64,000 bases of DNA from Agarivorans sp. Alg241-V36 (GTDB lineage: Bacteria > Pseudomonadota > Gammaproteobacteria > Enterobacterales > Celerinatantimonadaceae): positions 5,001 through 69,000 of the forward strand of contig NZ_UNRE01000009.1 of assembly GCF_900537085.1 (NCBI RefSeq), in the 5' to 3' direction. How positions within the stretch are numbered: the first letter of the stretch is position 1; every line of letters begins with the position of its first letter. Under the pieces are notes generated by a model. The model saw nothing but the letters and a program-made list of their open reading frames with translations. It did no database searches and was not told the DNA's origin. Both the position numbers and the translations under genes were made by a program. Shown here in pieces: positions 7,823 through 20,874 of the stretch.

Positions 7823-10114
7823 ATGGTTCATATTTATATGTTCGTAACTAAACGGTGCCTGCAAACATCGCTAGGATTAGCGGCGTTGCTTTCAAGCCTC
7901 AGTGCCTACGCAGAAACACCGTTATCTATGCCTCAGTGCCGAGCACACATCCCAGAACGCACTCAAGCCGGTCCTGTTGATCCTACCGCACCTTATGTTA
8001 TTGCTGCTGATGAATTACATGCAAAACAAGGGGATAAAGCCAGTTTCAGCGGTAATGTTGAGTTTTCTCAAGGCCCTCGCGCATTAAAAGCCGAAAACAC
8101 TGTATTAGATGAACAGGCGCAAACCTTAAAAGCGAGCGGCAACATTGAGTTTCAAGATAACTTAGTGAGCGTGAAAAGTGATACTTTTGACGCCAACCTA
8201 AAAGATCATCAAGCCACGCTTAACTCGGCTGAATATCAACTGTTTGAGCAACAAGGTCGCGGCGAAGCCAACAATCTTATAATCAATGATGAGCAAAACT
8301 TGTCTTTGGAAGATGCCAGCTATACCGCTTGCCCACCTGATGATGTAACTTGGGAAATTCGCGCAGAAAAAATTGATATAGACTCGAGTGAACAGTGGGC
8401 CACCACTAAAAATGCCACAGTAAGACTGTTTAACGTGCCGGTAATGTATTTGCCGTACTTCTCTTATCCCATTGGCGACCAACGCCACAGTGGCTTTTTG
8501 TTTCCAAGTGTCTCCACCTCTACCAAAAATGGTATTGACATTTCTACCCCCTACTATTGGAATATCGCCCCTAACTTTGATGCAACCATTACACCGCGTT
8601 TGATGACGCGCCGAGGCTTGCAACTGCAAAGTGAGTTCAGATATTTACTCGGGCAAAACAACGGTAACTTGAATGTAGAATATCTCGCCAATGACCGCGA
8701 GTTAGGCCGCGATCGTTACTTAGTTCACTGGGACCACCAAGGACAGTATCAACGCCACTGGCGCTTTAATACCGATTACACTCGCATTAGTGATGACAAC
8801 TACTTTAATGACTTAGGTGACAAACTAGGCAAGGTAAACGAAAACCAATTACTCCAGACCGGTGATGTGGGTTACCACACGCGAAACTGGTATACCGAGC
8901 TGTTGGTGCAGGATTTTCAGGTACTGGGTAATACCGAACAGCCGCACACCTTACTTCCGCAGCTTACTTTTTCTGGTGATTGGGATTTAAATTGGCAGAC
9001 ACTGCAATTTGGCTTTGATTCAGAAATTAGCAACTTTACTCACAGCGATAGCACCCTTTACACCGCTCAACGGGTACACTTTGAGCCGAGTTTAAGCTTA
9101 CCTTATGTGGTGCCAGCAGGTTTTTTTCAAGCTGACTTAGCGCTAATGCATACCTATTACAGCCAAGATAAAGGCAGTAATTTTGAATATGACTACTTAG
9201 CCAGTTCAGTTAATCGAACCTTGCCCAAGGTTAGTGTTGAAGGGGGCTTAAATTTTGACCGTAAAACCCTTTGGTTTGGTGATAACTACACCCAAACCCT
9301 AGAGCCAGTAATTAAGTATTTGTATATCCCTTACACTAATCAAGATGATATCGGTATTTATGATACGGATAACCTACAACAAGATTACTACGGCTTATTT
9401 AGGGATAAACGTTATAGCGGTTTAGACCGAATTGCCGATGCCAACCAAATCACTCTCGGTGTTCACTCGCGATTTCTATCACCGAGTAACCAAGAAACGC
9501 TGCGTTTAAGCATTGGTCAGATTATCTACGTTGAGCCTAGCCGTACTACTTTAACACCAGGTAGCGAGCCTTCGGATAACTCTAGTTCTGCGCTAGCCTT
9601 TGAAGCTGACGCCAATATTCAACAAGATTGGTATGGCCATACTGGTTTTCAAATCGACACTTTAGAAGGCCGCCTCAACAAAGCTAACGCAGCAATTGAA
9701 TGGCGACCCGAGGCACAAAAACTCGTGCAAATGAATTATCGCTACTCGCAAGCAACCGAGACCATGGTGAGTGACGTAAACCAAGTGGGCACCAAGGTGG
9801 CTTGGCCAATTAGCGATAAAGTATCAGCAGTAGGCAGTTATTATCGCGATATGATTTTGGACCGCAGTATCGAAAGCTACCTTGGCGTTCAATATAACTC
9901 ATGTTGCTGGGGCATCCGCCTTACTTATCAACGCGGCCTAAAAAGCACCTATGTCGACGACACCTCAGGCGTTGACCGAGTGGGCGAATTCGATACCTCT
10001 CTGCGCCTCGACTTCGAGATTAAAGGCTTAGGTGGCAGCGATACCAGTAGCTACGATGAAATGCTCGAAGGTGGCAACTTTAAATATGGTCGCCCCTTTT
10101 ACCTGAACAATTAA
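7823..10114 (+). CDS. lptD: LPS-assembly outer membrane protein LptD
   Basis: Outer-membrane beta-barrel that, with the lipoprotein LptE, inserts lipopolysaccharide into the outer leaflet. It has 763 residues (E. coli 784). A signal peptide ends near SAYA. An OstA/LptA-like periplasmic domain (about residues 55-160) follows, then a long barrel region rich in aromatic alternating strands. The cysteines for the interdomain disulfides are conserved: one soon after the signal peptide (SMPQCRA), one in YTACPPDD and an adjacent CC pair in YNSCCWGIR. The start is uncertain. The ATG at 7823 has AGGGA abutting it, while a second in-frame ATG at 7838 gives an ordinary signal peptide. Confidence 0.96.
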   Translation: MVHIYMFVTKRCLQTSLGLAALLSSLSAYAETPLSMPQCRAHIPERTQAGPVDPTAPYVIAADELHAKQGDKASFSGNVEFSQGPRALKAENTVLDEQAQTLKASGNIEFQDNLVSVKSDTFDANLKDHQATLNSAEYQLFEQQGRGEANNLIINDEQNLSLEDASYTACPPDDVTWEIRAEKIDIDSSEQWATTKNATVRLFNVPVMYLPYFSYPIGDQRHSGFLFPSVSTSTKNGIDISTPYYWNIAPNFDATITPRLMTRRGLQLQSEFRYLLGQNNGNLNVEYLANDRELGRDRYLVHWDHQGQYQRHWRFNTDYTRISDDNYFNDLGDKLGKVNENQLLQTGDVGYHTRNWYTELLVQDFQVLGNTEQPHTLLPQLTFSGDWDLNWQTLQFGFDSEISNFTHSDSTLYTAQRVHFEPSLSLPYVVPAGFFQADLALMHTYYSQDKGSNFEYDYLASSVNRTLPKVSVEGGLNFDRKTLWFGDNYTQTLEPVIKYLYIPYTNQDDIGIYDTDNLQQDYYGLFRDKRYSGLDRIADANQITLGVHSRFLSPSNQETLRLSIGQIIYVEPSRTTLTPGSEPSDNSSSALAFEADANIQQDWYGHTGFQIDTLEGRLNKANAAIEWRPEAQKLVQMNYRYSQATETMVSDVNQVGTKVAWPISDKVSAVGSYYRDMILDRSIESYLGVQYNSCCWGIRLTYQRGLKSTYVDDTSGVDRVGEFDTSLRLDFEIKGLGGSDTSSYDEMLEGGNFKYGRPFYLNN

Positions 10115-10176
10115 AACCTTTAACGCAAATATGATAGAGTAAGCGGCGTTTTGCTCGCAGTAATGATAGGAACGAA

Positions 10177-11454
10177 ATGAAAAGATTATTTTTGCTTAGT
10201 GTAAGTATGCTTATGCTTACTACTGGGCTGGTTCAGGCTCAAGAGCAATTGCTCGATAAAGTTGTCGCCATTGTCAATAATGATGTGATCACTCAGAGCC
10301 AAGTTGATGAACTCACCAACAAAGTTCTGCGTAATTCCAAAGGGGCAGAGCAAGAGCTACCACCTGAAGACGAACTACAGCAACAAGTGATGGACAGGCT
10401 TATCCTTGAAAGCTTACAGCTTCAGTTAGCTGATCGCTTGGGCATTAAGATTAGTGATAGCCAGCTAGAAAACACCATCGACAACATTATTGCTGGTGAA
10501 AACAAAAGCCGTGAAGAGTTCTTGGATACCCTAGCCAAGCAAGGTATTAGCTATAACCAGTTTCGCGAAGATATTCGCACCGAAATTGTTTTAGGTGAAG
10601 TAGGCCGCAGTCAGGTTCAACGCCGAGTAAACGTGTCAGAGCAAGAAATTGATGCCTTAATGAAGCTAATAGAAGAACAAGACAAAGGCACTGTTCGCTA
10701 TCATGTTGGCCACATCTTGCTACGTATTTCTGGTGACGAACAAGCCACTCAACAACTAGCAGAAAACCTAGTCGTTCAGCTTAAAGATGGCGAAAACTTT
10801 AACCAATTGGCGATGACTCACTCGCAAGGACCAAAAGCCTTAGAAGGCGGTGACTGGGGTTGGATGACCATTGAAGAGATGCCAACATTGTTTGCTGGAG
10901 TAGTAAGAAACCAGCACAAAGGATCTGTAATGGGCCCAGTTCGCACCGACTCAGGTCTGCATATCATTATGGTATTAGATGCTGAAGGTTTGCAAAAAGT
11001 TGAAACCTTAGAAGTGAATGCTCGCCATATTCTAATAAAACCTTCGATTATTCTGAGTGATAAAAAGGCGCAGAGTTTGCTTTCCGAGTTCCGCCAGCAA
11101 TTGATCTTAGGTGAAGTGACATTTGAAGAGTTAGCTCGCCAATACTCTGAAGACCCAGGTTCAGCCGTGCGAGGTGGTGAACTAGGTTGGTCAGATCCAA
11201 GCGCATTTGTTCCAGCATTTAGAGACACAGCAAAACGCCTAGGTGTAGGAGAGCTGAGCCAGCCTTTCCGCTCGACTTTTGGCTGGCACTTAATGGAAGT
11301 ACTAGACAAACGCACCACCGATACCACCAATAAAGCCAGTCAAAACCGTGCTTATCAAATGATCTTCAACCGTAAGTTCAATGAAGAAACCCAAGCATGG
11401 CAAGAAGAGCTACGCGAAGAAGCATATGTAGAAATACTGGATGGTGAGGCATGA
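10177..11454 (+). CDS. surA: Periplasmic chaperone/peptidyl-prolyl isomerase SurA
   Basis: Escorts outer-membrane proteins, including LptD, across the periplasm. It has 425 residues (E. coli 428). The signal peptide ends after GLVQAQ. A chaperone N-domain (about 25-165) is followed by two parvulin (PpiC) domains at about 175-275 and 285-385; the second has the canonical [19 protein letters not shown] block. A short C-terminal helix completes the chaperone module. It lies 62 bp after lptD and overlaps pdxA by 4 bp (ATGA), so surA-pdxA-rsmA-apaG is likely one translationally coupled operon. Confidence 0.97.
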   Translation: MKRLFLLSVSMLMLTTGLVQAQEQLLDKVVAIVNNDVITQSQVDELTNKVLRNSKGAEQELPPEDELQQQVMDRLILESLQLQLADRLGIKISDSQLENTIDNIIAGENKSREEFLDTLAKQGISYNQFREDIRTEIVLGEVGRSQVQRRVNVSEQEIDALMKLIEEQDKGTVRYHVGHILLRISGDEQATQQLAENLVVQLKDGENFNQLAMTHSQGPKALEGGDWGWMTIEEMPTLFAGVVRNQHKGSVMGPVRTDSGLHIIMVLDAEGLQKVETLEVNARHILIKPSIILSDKKAQSLLSEFRQQLILGEVTFEELARQYSEDPGSAVRGGELGWSDPSAFVPAFRDTAKRLGVGELSQPFRSTFGWHLMEVLDKRTTDTTNKASQNRAYQMIFNRKFNEETQAWQEELREEAYVEILDGEA

Positions 11455-12449
11455 GTAAGCCGGTTGCTAGAATAGCCATTACGCCAGGTGAACCTGCAGG
11501 TATTGGCCCAGATTTGGTGCTATCTATTAGCCAACAAGATTGGCCAATGGAGCTAGTGGTAGTTGCTGACCCTCGTTTACTTAAAGAGCGCGCTAGCCAA
11601 TTGGGTATGGATATTACCCTACTGCCTTATCAGCCAGAACAGGCGGCTAAGCCACAAGCAGCTGGCACCTTAACGGTTGCGCCAATTGCGATGAGCAGTT
11701 CGGCAGTAGCGGGGCAGTTAGACGAAGCCAATGGTCACTACGTGCTAAATACCCTTAAGTTTGCTAGTGATGGCAACATGAATGGTCAGTTTGCTGCAGT
11801 AGTTACTGGCCCGGTGCACAAGGGTATTATTAATAAAGCCGGCGTGTCTTTTAGTGGCCATACCGAATTTTTTGCCCAGCAATCAGGTACCGCAGATGTT
11901 GTGATGATGCTTGTCACAGAGGGTCTGCGGGTTGCGCTAGCGACTACTCACCTGCCCTTAGCTTATGTAGCCAAAGCCATTACTCATGAGCGCCTACACA
12001 ATATTATCAGTATTTTGCATCACGACCTGCAAACCAAGTTCGCGATTAAACAGCCTAAGATATTTGTTTGTGGCCTAAACCCCCATGCGGGCGAAGATGG
12101 TCACCTTGGTCGCGAAGAGCTGGATATTATTATTCCGTTGCTTGATGAAATGCGCGAGCAACATGGTATGAATTTAATTGGCCCCTTACCTGCAGATACA
12201 CTCTTCCAAGATAAATACTTGGCAGAAGCGGACGCAGTGTTAGCCATGTACCATGACCAAGGCCTACCGGTGCTAAAATACAAAGGTTTTGGCCAATCGG
12301 TAAACATAACCCTTGGTCTACCCTTTATTAGAACCTCAGTTGACCATGGAACAGCCTTAGAGCTAGCGGGAACTGGTGAAGCCGATCATGGAAGTATGAT
12401 TACCGCCATCGAACAAGCCATTGATATGGTAGAGCGAGAACATGAATAA
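11451..12449 (+). CDS. pdxA: 4-hydroxythreonine-4-phosphate dehydrogenase
   Basis: Oxidises 4-phosphohydroxy-L-threonine with NAD in pyridoxal phosphate synthesis. It has 332 residues (E. coli 329). Family landmarks are [13 protein letters not shown] at the N-terminus, the metal-ligand region [19 protein letters not shown] and [12 protein letters not shown], with His residues that bind the divalent metal. Overlaps with surA and rsmA indicate coupled translation. Confidence 0.97.
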   Translation: MSKPVARIAITPGEPAGIGPDLVLSISQQDWPMELVVVADPRLLKERASQLGMDITLLPYQPEQAAKPQAAGTLTVAPIAMSSSAVAGQLDEANGHYVLNTLKFASDGNMNGQFAAVVTGPVHKGIINKAGVSFSGHTEFFAQQSGTADVVMMLVTEGLRVALATTHLPLAYVAKAITHERLHNIISILHHDLQTKFAIKQPKIFVCGLNPHAGEDGHLGREELDIIIPLLDEMREQHGMNLIGPLPADTLFQDKYLAEADAVLAMYHDQGLPVLKYKGFGQSVNITLGLPFIRTSVDHGTALELAGTGEADHGSMITAIEQAIDMVEREHE

Positions 12450-13272
12450 ACAAGTTCATCAGGGACACCGCGCCCGTAAACGTTTTGGTCAAAACTTCCT
12501 TAACAATGACTCGGTTATTAGCCAAATTGTAGCCACTATCTATCCTCAATCAGGTGAAAACCTAGTTGAAATTGGCCCAGGCTTAGGCGCTTTAACTGAG
12601 CCCGTTGCCACCACTGCTGGCCACCTACAAGTGGTAGAGTTAGACCGCGACTTAGCCCAGCGCTTACGCGAGCACCCAACTCTGGCCAGCTTGCTTACTA
12701 TTCATGAAATTGATGCACTTAAGTTCGATTTTATGCAGTTAGCTAAGCCTGAACAAAAAATGCGGGTATTTGGTAACTTACCTTACAACATATCTACTCC
12801 GCTTATTTTTCACCTACTTAGCTTTACCAGCGCTATTTCTGATATGCACTTTATGCTGCAAAAAGAAGTAGTGAAACGCATGGCTGCAGGCCCAGATAGC
12901 AAAGCTTACGGCCGCCTAAGCGTAATGACTCAAGTGCAATGTAATGTAATGCCGGCCTTGGAAGTTCCGCCCGAGGCGTTTGCACCGCCACCGAAGGTTG
13001 ATTCTGCCGTGGTGCGCTTAGAGCCTTACGAAAGCACCCTTTACCCGCTTAACTCATTAGCAACCCTAGACAGGGTGTGTAAAGAGGCCTTTAATCAGCG
13101 CCGTAAAACCATTCGCAACGCATTAGGTAACTTGCTTACGGTTGAGCATTTAGCCGAGCTTGATCTAAAGCCCACGCTGCGCCCAGAAAATTTAACTATT
13201 CAGCAATTTTGTGATATTGCTAATTACATAGATAAAAATCAGTTATTGCAGGCTTCTAGCAGCGATGAGTAA
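12442..13272 (+). CDS. rsmA: 16S rRNA (adenine1518/1519-N6)-dimethyltransferase
   Basis: Dimethylates two adjacent adenosines in the 3'-terminal helix of 16S rRNA late in 30S assembly, using S-adenosylmethionine; also called KsgA. It has 276 residues. [11 protein letters not shown] starts the SAM domain, [11 protein letters not shown] is motif I and GNLPYNIST is the catalytic motif IV. It overlaps pdxA by 8 bp and apaG by 8 bp. Confidence 0.97.
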   Translation: MNKQVHQGHRARKRFGQNFLNNDSVISQIVATIYPQSGENLVEIGPGLGALTEPVATTAGHLQVVELDRDLAQRLREHPTLASLLTIHEIDALKFDFMQLAKPEQKMRVFGNLPYNISTPLIFHLLSFTSAISDMHFMLQKEVVKRMAAGPDSKAYGRLSVMTQVQCNVMPALEVPPEAFAPPPKVDSAVVRLEPYESTLYPLNSLATLDRVCKEAFNQRRKTIRNALGNLLTVEHLAELDLKPTLRPENLTIQQFCDIANYIDKNQLLQASSSDE

Positions 13273-13648
13273 TACCCCAGAATATGACCTAGATATTGAA
13301 GTTGAATCGGGCTTTTTGCCTGAACACTCAGTACCAGAAAAACAACAATTCGCTTTTTTTTACACCATTACTATTCGCAACTGCAGCGCTGAAGCACTGC
13401 AGTTATTGCGCCGCCACTGGGTGATTACCGACGGAGATGGCAAAGTAAACGAAGTGAAAGGCGACGGTGTTGTGGGTAAGCAGCCCCACCTTAAACCGGA
13501 AAAACCTTTTTCTTATACCAGCAGTGCTGTGCTAGCCACTGAAGTGGGCGTAATGCAAGGCAGCTATACGCTGATTGACGAAGCAGGTAACGAATTTGAA
13601 GCGGAGATCCCACCGTTTCGTTTATCACTTCCTAATAAGCTTCACTAA
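13265..13648 (+). CDS. apaG: ApaG domain protein
   Basis: A 127-residue single ApaG/DUF525 domain with a fibronectin-III-like fold, widely conserved between rsmA and apaH. Its molecular role is poorly defined; it has been tied to Co2+ resistance and Mg2+ efflux in Salmonella. The conserved core includes [20 protein letters not shown] and the glycine-rich end MQGSYTL. The neighbours make the assignment secure. Confidence 0.95.
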   Translation: MSNTPEYDLDIEVESGFLPEHSVPEKQQFAFFYTITIRNCSAEALQLLRRHWVITDGDGKVNEVKGDGVVGKQPHLKPEKPFSYTSSAVLATEVGVMQGSYTLIDEAGNEFEAEIPPFRLSLPNKLH

Positions 13649-13661
13649 TTTAAGGTGAGCC

Positions 13662-14492
13662 ATGGCGACTTATTTTGTTGGTGACATCCAAGGCTGTTTG
13701 GATGAATTAAAAGCGCTGTTAAAACAGTGCAAATTCTCCGTAAGAAAAGATCAGCTTTGGCTCGCGGGAGACCTCGTGGCTCGAGGTCCTAAATCTCTAG
13801 AAACCCTGCGTTTTGTTAAAGAACTCGGTAGCGCCGCTCAGGTAGTACTAGGTAATCACGATTTACACCTATTAGCGGTTGCCAATGGTATTCACCGAGC
13901 CAAGCGCCGCGATAAGCTACAAGATTTACTCGACGCCCCCGACAAAGAAGAATTACTGTATTGGTTACGCCAACAGCCACTAATTAAAAAACACCCCTAC
14001 TACGATGTAGTGATGGTGCATGCCGGTATTTATCCGAAATGGAAAGTTAGTAAGGCACTTAAACTCGGCAAAGAAGTGCATAAGCAACTCGCTGGTGATG
14101 ACTACTTATCATTACTTAAAAACATGTACAGCAATGAACCCGCTCATTGGAGCGATGAGTTAGTAGGTTATGACCGCCTGCGTTGCATCATCAATGTATT
14201 TACTCGAATGCGTTATTGCTTCCCTGATGCCAGCTTGGATTTTGAATCGAAGATCCCACCAAACAAAAATACCAATCCTAACCTTAAACCTTGGTTTGAA
14301 ATCCCCGGGAAGCACCTCAAAGACACCCACATTGTATTTGGCCACTGGGCGGCGCTAATGGGTAAGAGTAAACATGACTTAGTCTCTGGGCTTGATACTG
14401 GCTGTGTGTGGGGCAATCACTTGTCGATGCTGCGCTGGGAGGACCAGCGCATGTATACCCAAGATTGCCTAAGCGAGAATGCGGCTGGCTAA
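13662..14492 (+). CDS. apaH: Symmetrical bis(5'-nucleosyl)-tetraphosphatase
   Basis: Cleaves Ap4A into two ADP, controlling alarmone levels and 5' Np4 RNA caps. It has 276 residues. The metallophosphoesterase motifs are VGDIQGCLDEL, GDLVARGP and GNHDLHL, with later histidines in MVHAGIYP and FGHWAALMG. It starts 13 bp after apaG. The stop overlaps the convergent folA stop by 4 bp (CTAA), leaving no space for a terminator between them. Confidence 0.97.
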   Translation: MATYFVGDIQGCLDELKALLKQCKFSVRKDQLWLAGDLVARGPKSLETLRFVKELGSAAQVVLGNHDLHLLAVANGIHRAKRRDKLQDLLDAPDKEELLYWLRQQPLIKKHPYYDVVMVHAGIYPKWKVSKALKLGKEVHKQLAGDDYLSLLKNMYSNEPAHWSDELVGYDRLRCIINVFTRMRYCFPDASLDFESKIPPNKNTNPNLKPWFEIPGKHLKDTHIVFGHWAALMGKSKHDLVSGLDTGCVWGNHLSMLRWEDQRMYTQDCLSENAAG

Positions 14493-14974
14493 GCGCGAGC
14501 CAGTGTTACAAATTCGTAGTTATAAGGGTTCTTCTCATCAGCCAGATGTTTTTCACTTTCTAACTGCCGCCACTGATATTGCTGATAATCCGGGAAGTGA
14601 GCTTCTCCTTCCACCGCTTTATCAATAAAGGTTAAATACAGCGTATCGGCAAAAGCCAAACACTGCTGGTAAATATTACCGCCACCAATAATCATTACTT
14701 CAGCTTCATCTTTAACCAAATCTAGCGCTGCTTGCACGGTGTTAACTACGGTAACACCTTCTATAGCTAAATCAGCGTTACGGCTTATCACAATGTTCAA
14801 TCGCCCCGGCAAAGGGCGGCCAATTGATTGGTATGTTAAGCGTCCCATAATCACCGGTTTACCCATAGTCACCGCTTTAAAATGTTTAAGGTCGGCCGGT
14901 AAGTGCCATGGCATTTGATTGTCTTTGCCGATGACTCGTTGCTTTGCCATTGCGGCTATCATTGCTACTTTCAC
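14489..14974 (-). CDS. folA: Dihydrofolate reductase
   Basis: Reduces dihydrofolate to tetrahydrofolate with NADPH, and is the target of trimethoprim. It has 161 residues (E. coli 159). The substrate-site motif MPWHLPADLKHFK carries the catalytic Asp. NADPH-binding segments include GRLTYQSIGRPLPGR and IIGGGNIYQ. Convergent with apaH, as in E. coli. Confidence 0.97.
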   Translation of the reverse strand: MKVAMIAAMAKQRVIGKDNQMPWHLPADLKHFKAVTMGKPVIMGRLTYQSIGRPLPGRLNIVISRNADLAIEGVTVVNTVQAALDLVKDEAEVMIIGGGNIYQQCLAFADTLYLTFIDKAVEGEAHFPDYQQYQWRQLESEKHLADEKNPYNYEFVTLARA

Positions 14975-15000
14975 TGTTTTACCTTTTTAAACTAAACGGC

Positions 15001-15468
15001 CTACACAATCGGGCGGCCGCGATATATAACAACTGAGGGAATGGCCAAGCCAAAACTTAAGGCCATCAAAATGAACATAGTCCTCAAACCATTTTCGATA
15101 ATGGTGGCCAGTAGCGGCTCACTAAAGCCGTTACTATATAAGCTAATAATTCCGACCATGGTAGTAAATGCATAGCTCCCTGGAATCATCGGAATAATAG
15201 AGGCTACGGTAAACACTGGACGCGGAATCAAATATCGACGCGACCAGTAAACGCCAATTAAGCCTACGCTAGTAGACGCCACCAAAGTAGCCCATTCAAG
15301 CGGCACGCCCCAATAAATACAAAGAGTCCTCAAACTATGTGCAAAGGCTCCTCCAATGGCGCAAAAGCCTAGCATACGAGTAGGCACATTAAACACCATG
15401 GCAAAGCCAACCGCAGGCACCGCTGAAAATAGCGCGTCTTCAACCAGTAGTGCGAGTAATTCAATCAT
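15001..15468 (-). CDS. yjjB: Threonine/serine exporter family small subunit (YjjB-like)
   Basis: About 155 residues with four or five hydrophobic helices, matching the ThrE_2/DUF3815 half of a split ThrE-type exporter. In E. coli YjjB acts with YjjP and has been linked to succinate export. The start is taken as the ATG at 15468, which overlaps the yjjP stop as TAATG, rather than a longer in-frame start at 15498. MIPGSYAFTTMVGI is a family-typical segment. Substrate unknown. Confidence 0.85.
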   Translation of the reverse strand: MIELLALLVEDALFSAVPAVGFAMVFNVPTRMLGFCAIGGAFAHSLRTLCIYWGVPLEWATLVASTSVGLIGVYWSRRYLIPRPVFTVASIIPMIPGSYAFTTMVGIISLYSNGFSEPLLATIIENGLRTMFILMALSFGLAIPSVVIYRGRPIV

Positions 15469-16289
15469 TATAACCACCCACTTACGCCAGTAGCCCACAT
15501 AGACAGAGCGATGCCCATGGCAACACCCAAGCTAAGCAAAGAGGCAAAAAACCAGCGCGAGATCCCCATGCTGATATGCCCTTTAACCATGTCTGAAACA
15601 GCATTAATCAAGGGAAAGCCAGGTACCAGTAGTAACACCGAAGCGGCCATTACCGTTTGCGGTTGGTTGCCAATATCGTAGCGCACCGCAAGGCCGGCGA
15701 TAGTGGTAGCCACAAAAGCTGTCATGCCAAAATTGAGAATGGGATTGTGATGGCGATGCGCCATTTCTTGTCTAAATAGCATTGCTATGGCAGAGGCTAC
15801 AAAGGTCATGGCAAATACAGCCCAATCACCACCAAACAATCGACTAAAGCAGGCGCAAGACATACCAATCATAAATACCACAAGCCAGCGATTATGCTTG
15901 TAGGGCTGCAAGCGCTCTAAACGCTTAACCACGTCATCAACATCCAACAACTGCTTCTCAGCCATAATGGTGATTCGCTGCACTTCACACACCATGTGCA
16001 TGTTGATGCCACGGTCGTAAACCCGCCGGGTGGTTGTAATACACCGCCCTTGCGACAAACCGGTGAGAATCAGAGCATTGGCGGTAATTGCCAGCTCTAC
16101 ACTATCAAGGCCCAGCGCTTTACCTAGGCGGACAGTTGTTTCTTCAATTAACTTACTCTCAGCGCCATGTTGCTGCATGATTCTGCCGGCTTGCACTGCG
16201 ACACGGCAAATCCGCGTTTGTTGTTCTAGAGAAATAATACGAACCGGAGCCTGAACAGGCTCCGGAGAGTTTCTAAATGAGCGTAACAT
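15468..16289 (-). CDS. yjjP: Threonine/serine exporter family large subunit (YjjP-like)
   Basis: A 273-residue ThrE-family membrane protein. A cytosolic N-terminal part (about 1-130) carries conserved GKALGLDSVEL- and TTRRVYDRGINMHM-type sequences. About five membrane helices follow, with LVPGFPLINAVSDMVKGH as the characteristic motif. It forms a coupled pair with yjjB through the TAATG junction. Together they would form one inner-membrane exporter of amino acids or dicarboxylates. Confidence 0.87.
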   Translation of the reverse strand: MLRSFRNSPEPVQAPVRIISLEQQTRICRVAVQAGRIMQQHGAESKLIEETTVRLGKALGLDSVELAITANALILTGLSQGRCITTTRRVYDRGINMHMVCEVQRITIMAEKQLLDVDDVVKRLERLQPYKHNRWLVVFMIGMSCACFSRLFGGDWAVFAMTFVASAIAMLFRQEMAHRHHNPILNFGMTAFVATTIAGLAVRYDIGNQPQTVMAASVLLLVPGFPLINAVSDMVKGHISMGISRWFFASLLSLGVAMGIALSMWATGVSGWL

Positions 16290-16327
16290 TTAACGATCCA
16301 AGTCATACTACCACTGTTGATAGCTTA

Positions 16328-17503
<1,176 letters not shown>

Positions 17504-17572
17504 TCACTCCAGCATTATCGCTTAACTATAATGCACCACGCCTACTTCGTAAGCGAAATAGTGGTTTATTGG

Positions 17573-17605
17573 AAAAAAAAAGCCCCGCTGTTGCGGGGCT
17601 TTTTA
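17573..17605 (-). terminator. Rho-independent terminator after rpmA
   Basis: Stem agccccgc / gcggggct with loop tgtt. On the minus strand it is followed by eight or nine T residues, right after rpmA and before obgE. The plus-strand side also has a short T run. Confidence 0.88.
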
Positions 17606-17622
17606 AATATCGAGTTGGACGT

Positions 17623-17892
<270 letters not shown>

Positions 17893-17897
17893 CTAAA

Positions 17898-18209
17898 TTA
17901 ACCGTTAATGCCTGTAATGCGAACTTCAGTGAACCACTGACGGTGGCCCTGTTGCTTACGTGAATGCTTACGACGACGGAACTTAACGATTTTAACTTTA
18001 TCGCCACGACCATGAGAAACAACTTCAGCTGTTACTTTGGTACCATCTACATAAGGTGCGCCTACTTTAACGTCTTCGCCATTGGCAACTAGTAATACGT
18101 TATCAAATTCAACTGTGTTACCAGTCTCAACGTCTAGTTTCTCAAGGCGAAGTGTTTGACCTTCGGCCACACGGTGTTGTTTACCACCACTTAGGATAAC
18201 CGCGTACAT
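17898..18209 (-). CDS. rplU: 50S ribosomal protein L21
   Basis: Structural protein of the large subunit that binds 23S rRNA. With the ATG at 18209 it has 103 residues and starts [14 protein letters not shown], as in E. coli. An in-frame ATG three codons upstream is less likely. The basic patch [18 protein letters not shown] is the conserved RNA-binding segment. Confidence 0.98.
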   Translation of the reverse strand: MYAVILSGGKQHRVAEGQTLRLEKLDVETGNTVEFDNVLLVANGEDVKVGAPYVDGTKVTAEVVSHGRGDKVKIVKFRRRKHSRKQQGHRQWFTEVRITGING

Positions 18210-18273
18210 TTTCTTCAAACTCCGCTTACACCTGATATTTCAAGGTGTCTATAATTCTCAACAATGACGGCGG

Positions 18274-18302
18274 ATTCTACGGAAAAAGATCTGTTCCCGC
18301 AA
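18274..18302 (-). promoter_or_regulatory. Putative rplU-rpmA promoter
   Basis: On the minus strand TTGCGG (18297-18302) is separated by 17 bp from TAGAAT (18274-18279), followed by a GC-rich discriminator typical of stringently controlled ribosomal promoters. The leader to rplU is about 60 nt and contains a 6-bp stem (acacct / aggtgt, 18228-18248) just before the start. That stem could be a site for translational feedback, which is inference. Confidence 0.6.
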
Positions 18303-18452
18303 GGGGAATTTCAAAAAAGTTTAAAAATCACGCAAGGCCAAGAATTTTAACCCGTGAAAGCTGCTTAAACCAAGGAATTGAGATACTATTAACGCATTAA
18401 ATTATCACCCTAATATTGCTGAATCATCGGCATCAACCTCTAATAAGAAATT

Positions 18453-19424
18453 ATGCAATTGGATGCGATAAAAAAGCTGTCTGATCAAGACATGTCTGCA
18501 GTAAACGAGTTGATCTTTAAAGAACTCGAATCAGATGTGGCCCTCATCAACCAAATCTCTTTTTATATTGTAAATAGCGGCGGCAAAAGGATCCGACCTT
18601 TGCTAACGGTATTGGCTGCGCGAGCTTTAGCTTATCAGCAAGATCAACACATCAAACTTGCCGCCATCATTGAATTTATCCATACCTCTACCTTGCTACA
18701 CGATGACGTAGTCGATGAATCTGAACTGCGCCGCGGTAAAGATACTGCTAATGCCCGCTTTGGTAATGCAGCTAGCGTATTGGTAGGAGACTTCCTTTAT
18801 TCGCGCTCTTTCCAGTTAATGACCCAATTACAAAACCTTAAGGTAATGGACATACTGGCAGACGCGACCAATGTGATCGCCGAAGGAGAAGTATTACAGC
18901 TGATTAACTGTAATGATCCCGACACTGATGAAGCGCGCTACTTTGAAGTTATTTACTGTAAAACCGCCAAGTTATTTGAAGCCGCTACTCGTTTGGCTGC
19001 AGTCATCGGTGAGCAAAGCGCTGAGGTTGAGCTAGCCATGCAAAACTACGGCAAATATCTTGGCACTGCTTTCCAGATTATGGATGACGTACTAGATTAT
19101 GTAGCAGACCAAGCAGAGATGGGTAAAAACGTTGGTGATGACCTCGCAGAAGGCAAGCCTACCCTACCGCTTATCTATGCAATGGAACAAGCTGAGCCAA
19201 GCGATAAGACGCTTATCAGCGAAGCTATTAAGCAAGGTGGCTCTCGCGACCAGCTGGAGGCTATTTTAGCGATTCTCGATAAGACCAAGGCGCTGGATTA
19301 TTGTCGCGAGCGAGCAGCCCAAGAAGCGCAAAAAGCCATTGACGCTTTAAGCATCATTGCAGACAGTGACTACAAACAAGCGCTTATGAGCCTTGCTAAT
19401 ATCGCTGCCGACCGCGCTGCTTAA
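18453..19424 (+). CDS. ispB: Octaprenyl diphosphate synthase
   Basis: Trans-prenyltransferase that makes the ubiquinone/menaquinone side chain. It has 323 residues (E. coli 323). The first Asp-rich motif is in LLHDDVVDE and the second in FQIMDDVLDYVAD. GGKRIRPLLT near residue 45 binds diphosphate. Divergent from rplU, as in E. coli. The exact product chain length cannot be read from sequence; C40 is assumed from the family. Confidence 0.95.
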   Translation: MQLDAIKKLSDQDMSAVNELIFKELESDVALINQISFYIVNSGGKRIRPLLTVLAARALAYQQDQHIKLAAIIEFIHTSTLLHDDVVDESELRRGKDTANARFGNAASVLVGDFLYSRSFQLMTQLQNLKVMDILADATNVIAEGEVLQLINCNDPDTDEARYFEVIYCKTAKLFEAATRLAAVIGEQSAEVELAMQNYGKYLGTAFQIMDDVLDYVADQAEMGKNVGDDLAEGKPTLPLIYAMEQAEPSDKTLISEAIKQGGSRDQLEAILAILDKTKALDYCRERAAQEAQKAIDALSIIADSDYKQALMSLANIAADRAA

Positions 19425-19445
19425 ATAACTTAAGAACAACAAATA

Positions 19446-19475
19446 CAAAAAAGGCTGCCTAAGGGCAGCCTTTTT
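19446..19475. terminator. Bidirectional terminator between ispB and purA
   Basis: The stem aaggctgcc / ggcagcctt has a 4-nt loop, with A6 on the left and T5 on the right. It can serve both convergent genes. Confidence 0.88.
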
Positions 19476-19491
19476 ATTAGCACGTCGCTAA

Positions 19492-20805
<1,314 letters not shown>

Positions 20806-20874
20806 TTAAAAAGCGATTCTAGCAGAAATCGGACAGTCAAGGGGTGCATGTTATACCGATTTTATGTGCCAAGG

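Noticed and set aside
10818-11330. 170-codon minus-strand frame inside surA
   Set aside because: Lies fully within the strongly conserved second parvulin region of surA, is Ser/Pro/Arg-biased like other antisense shadows, and has no start signals.
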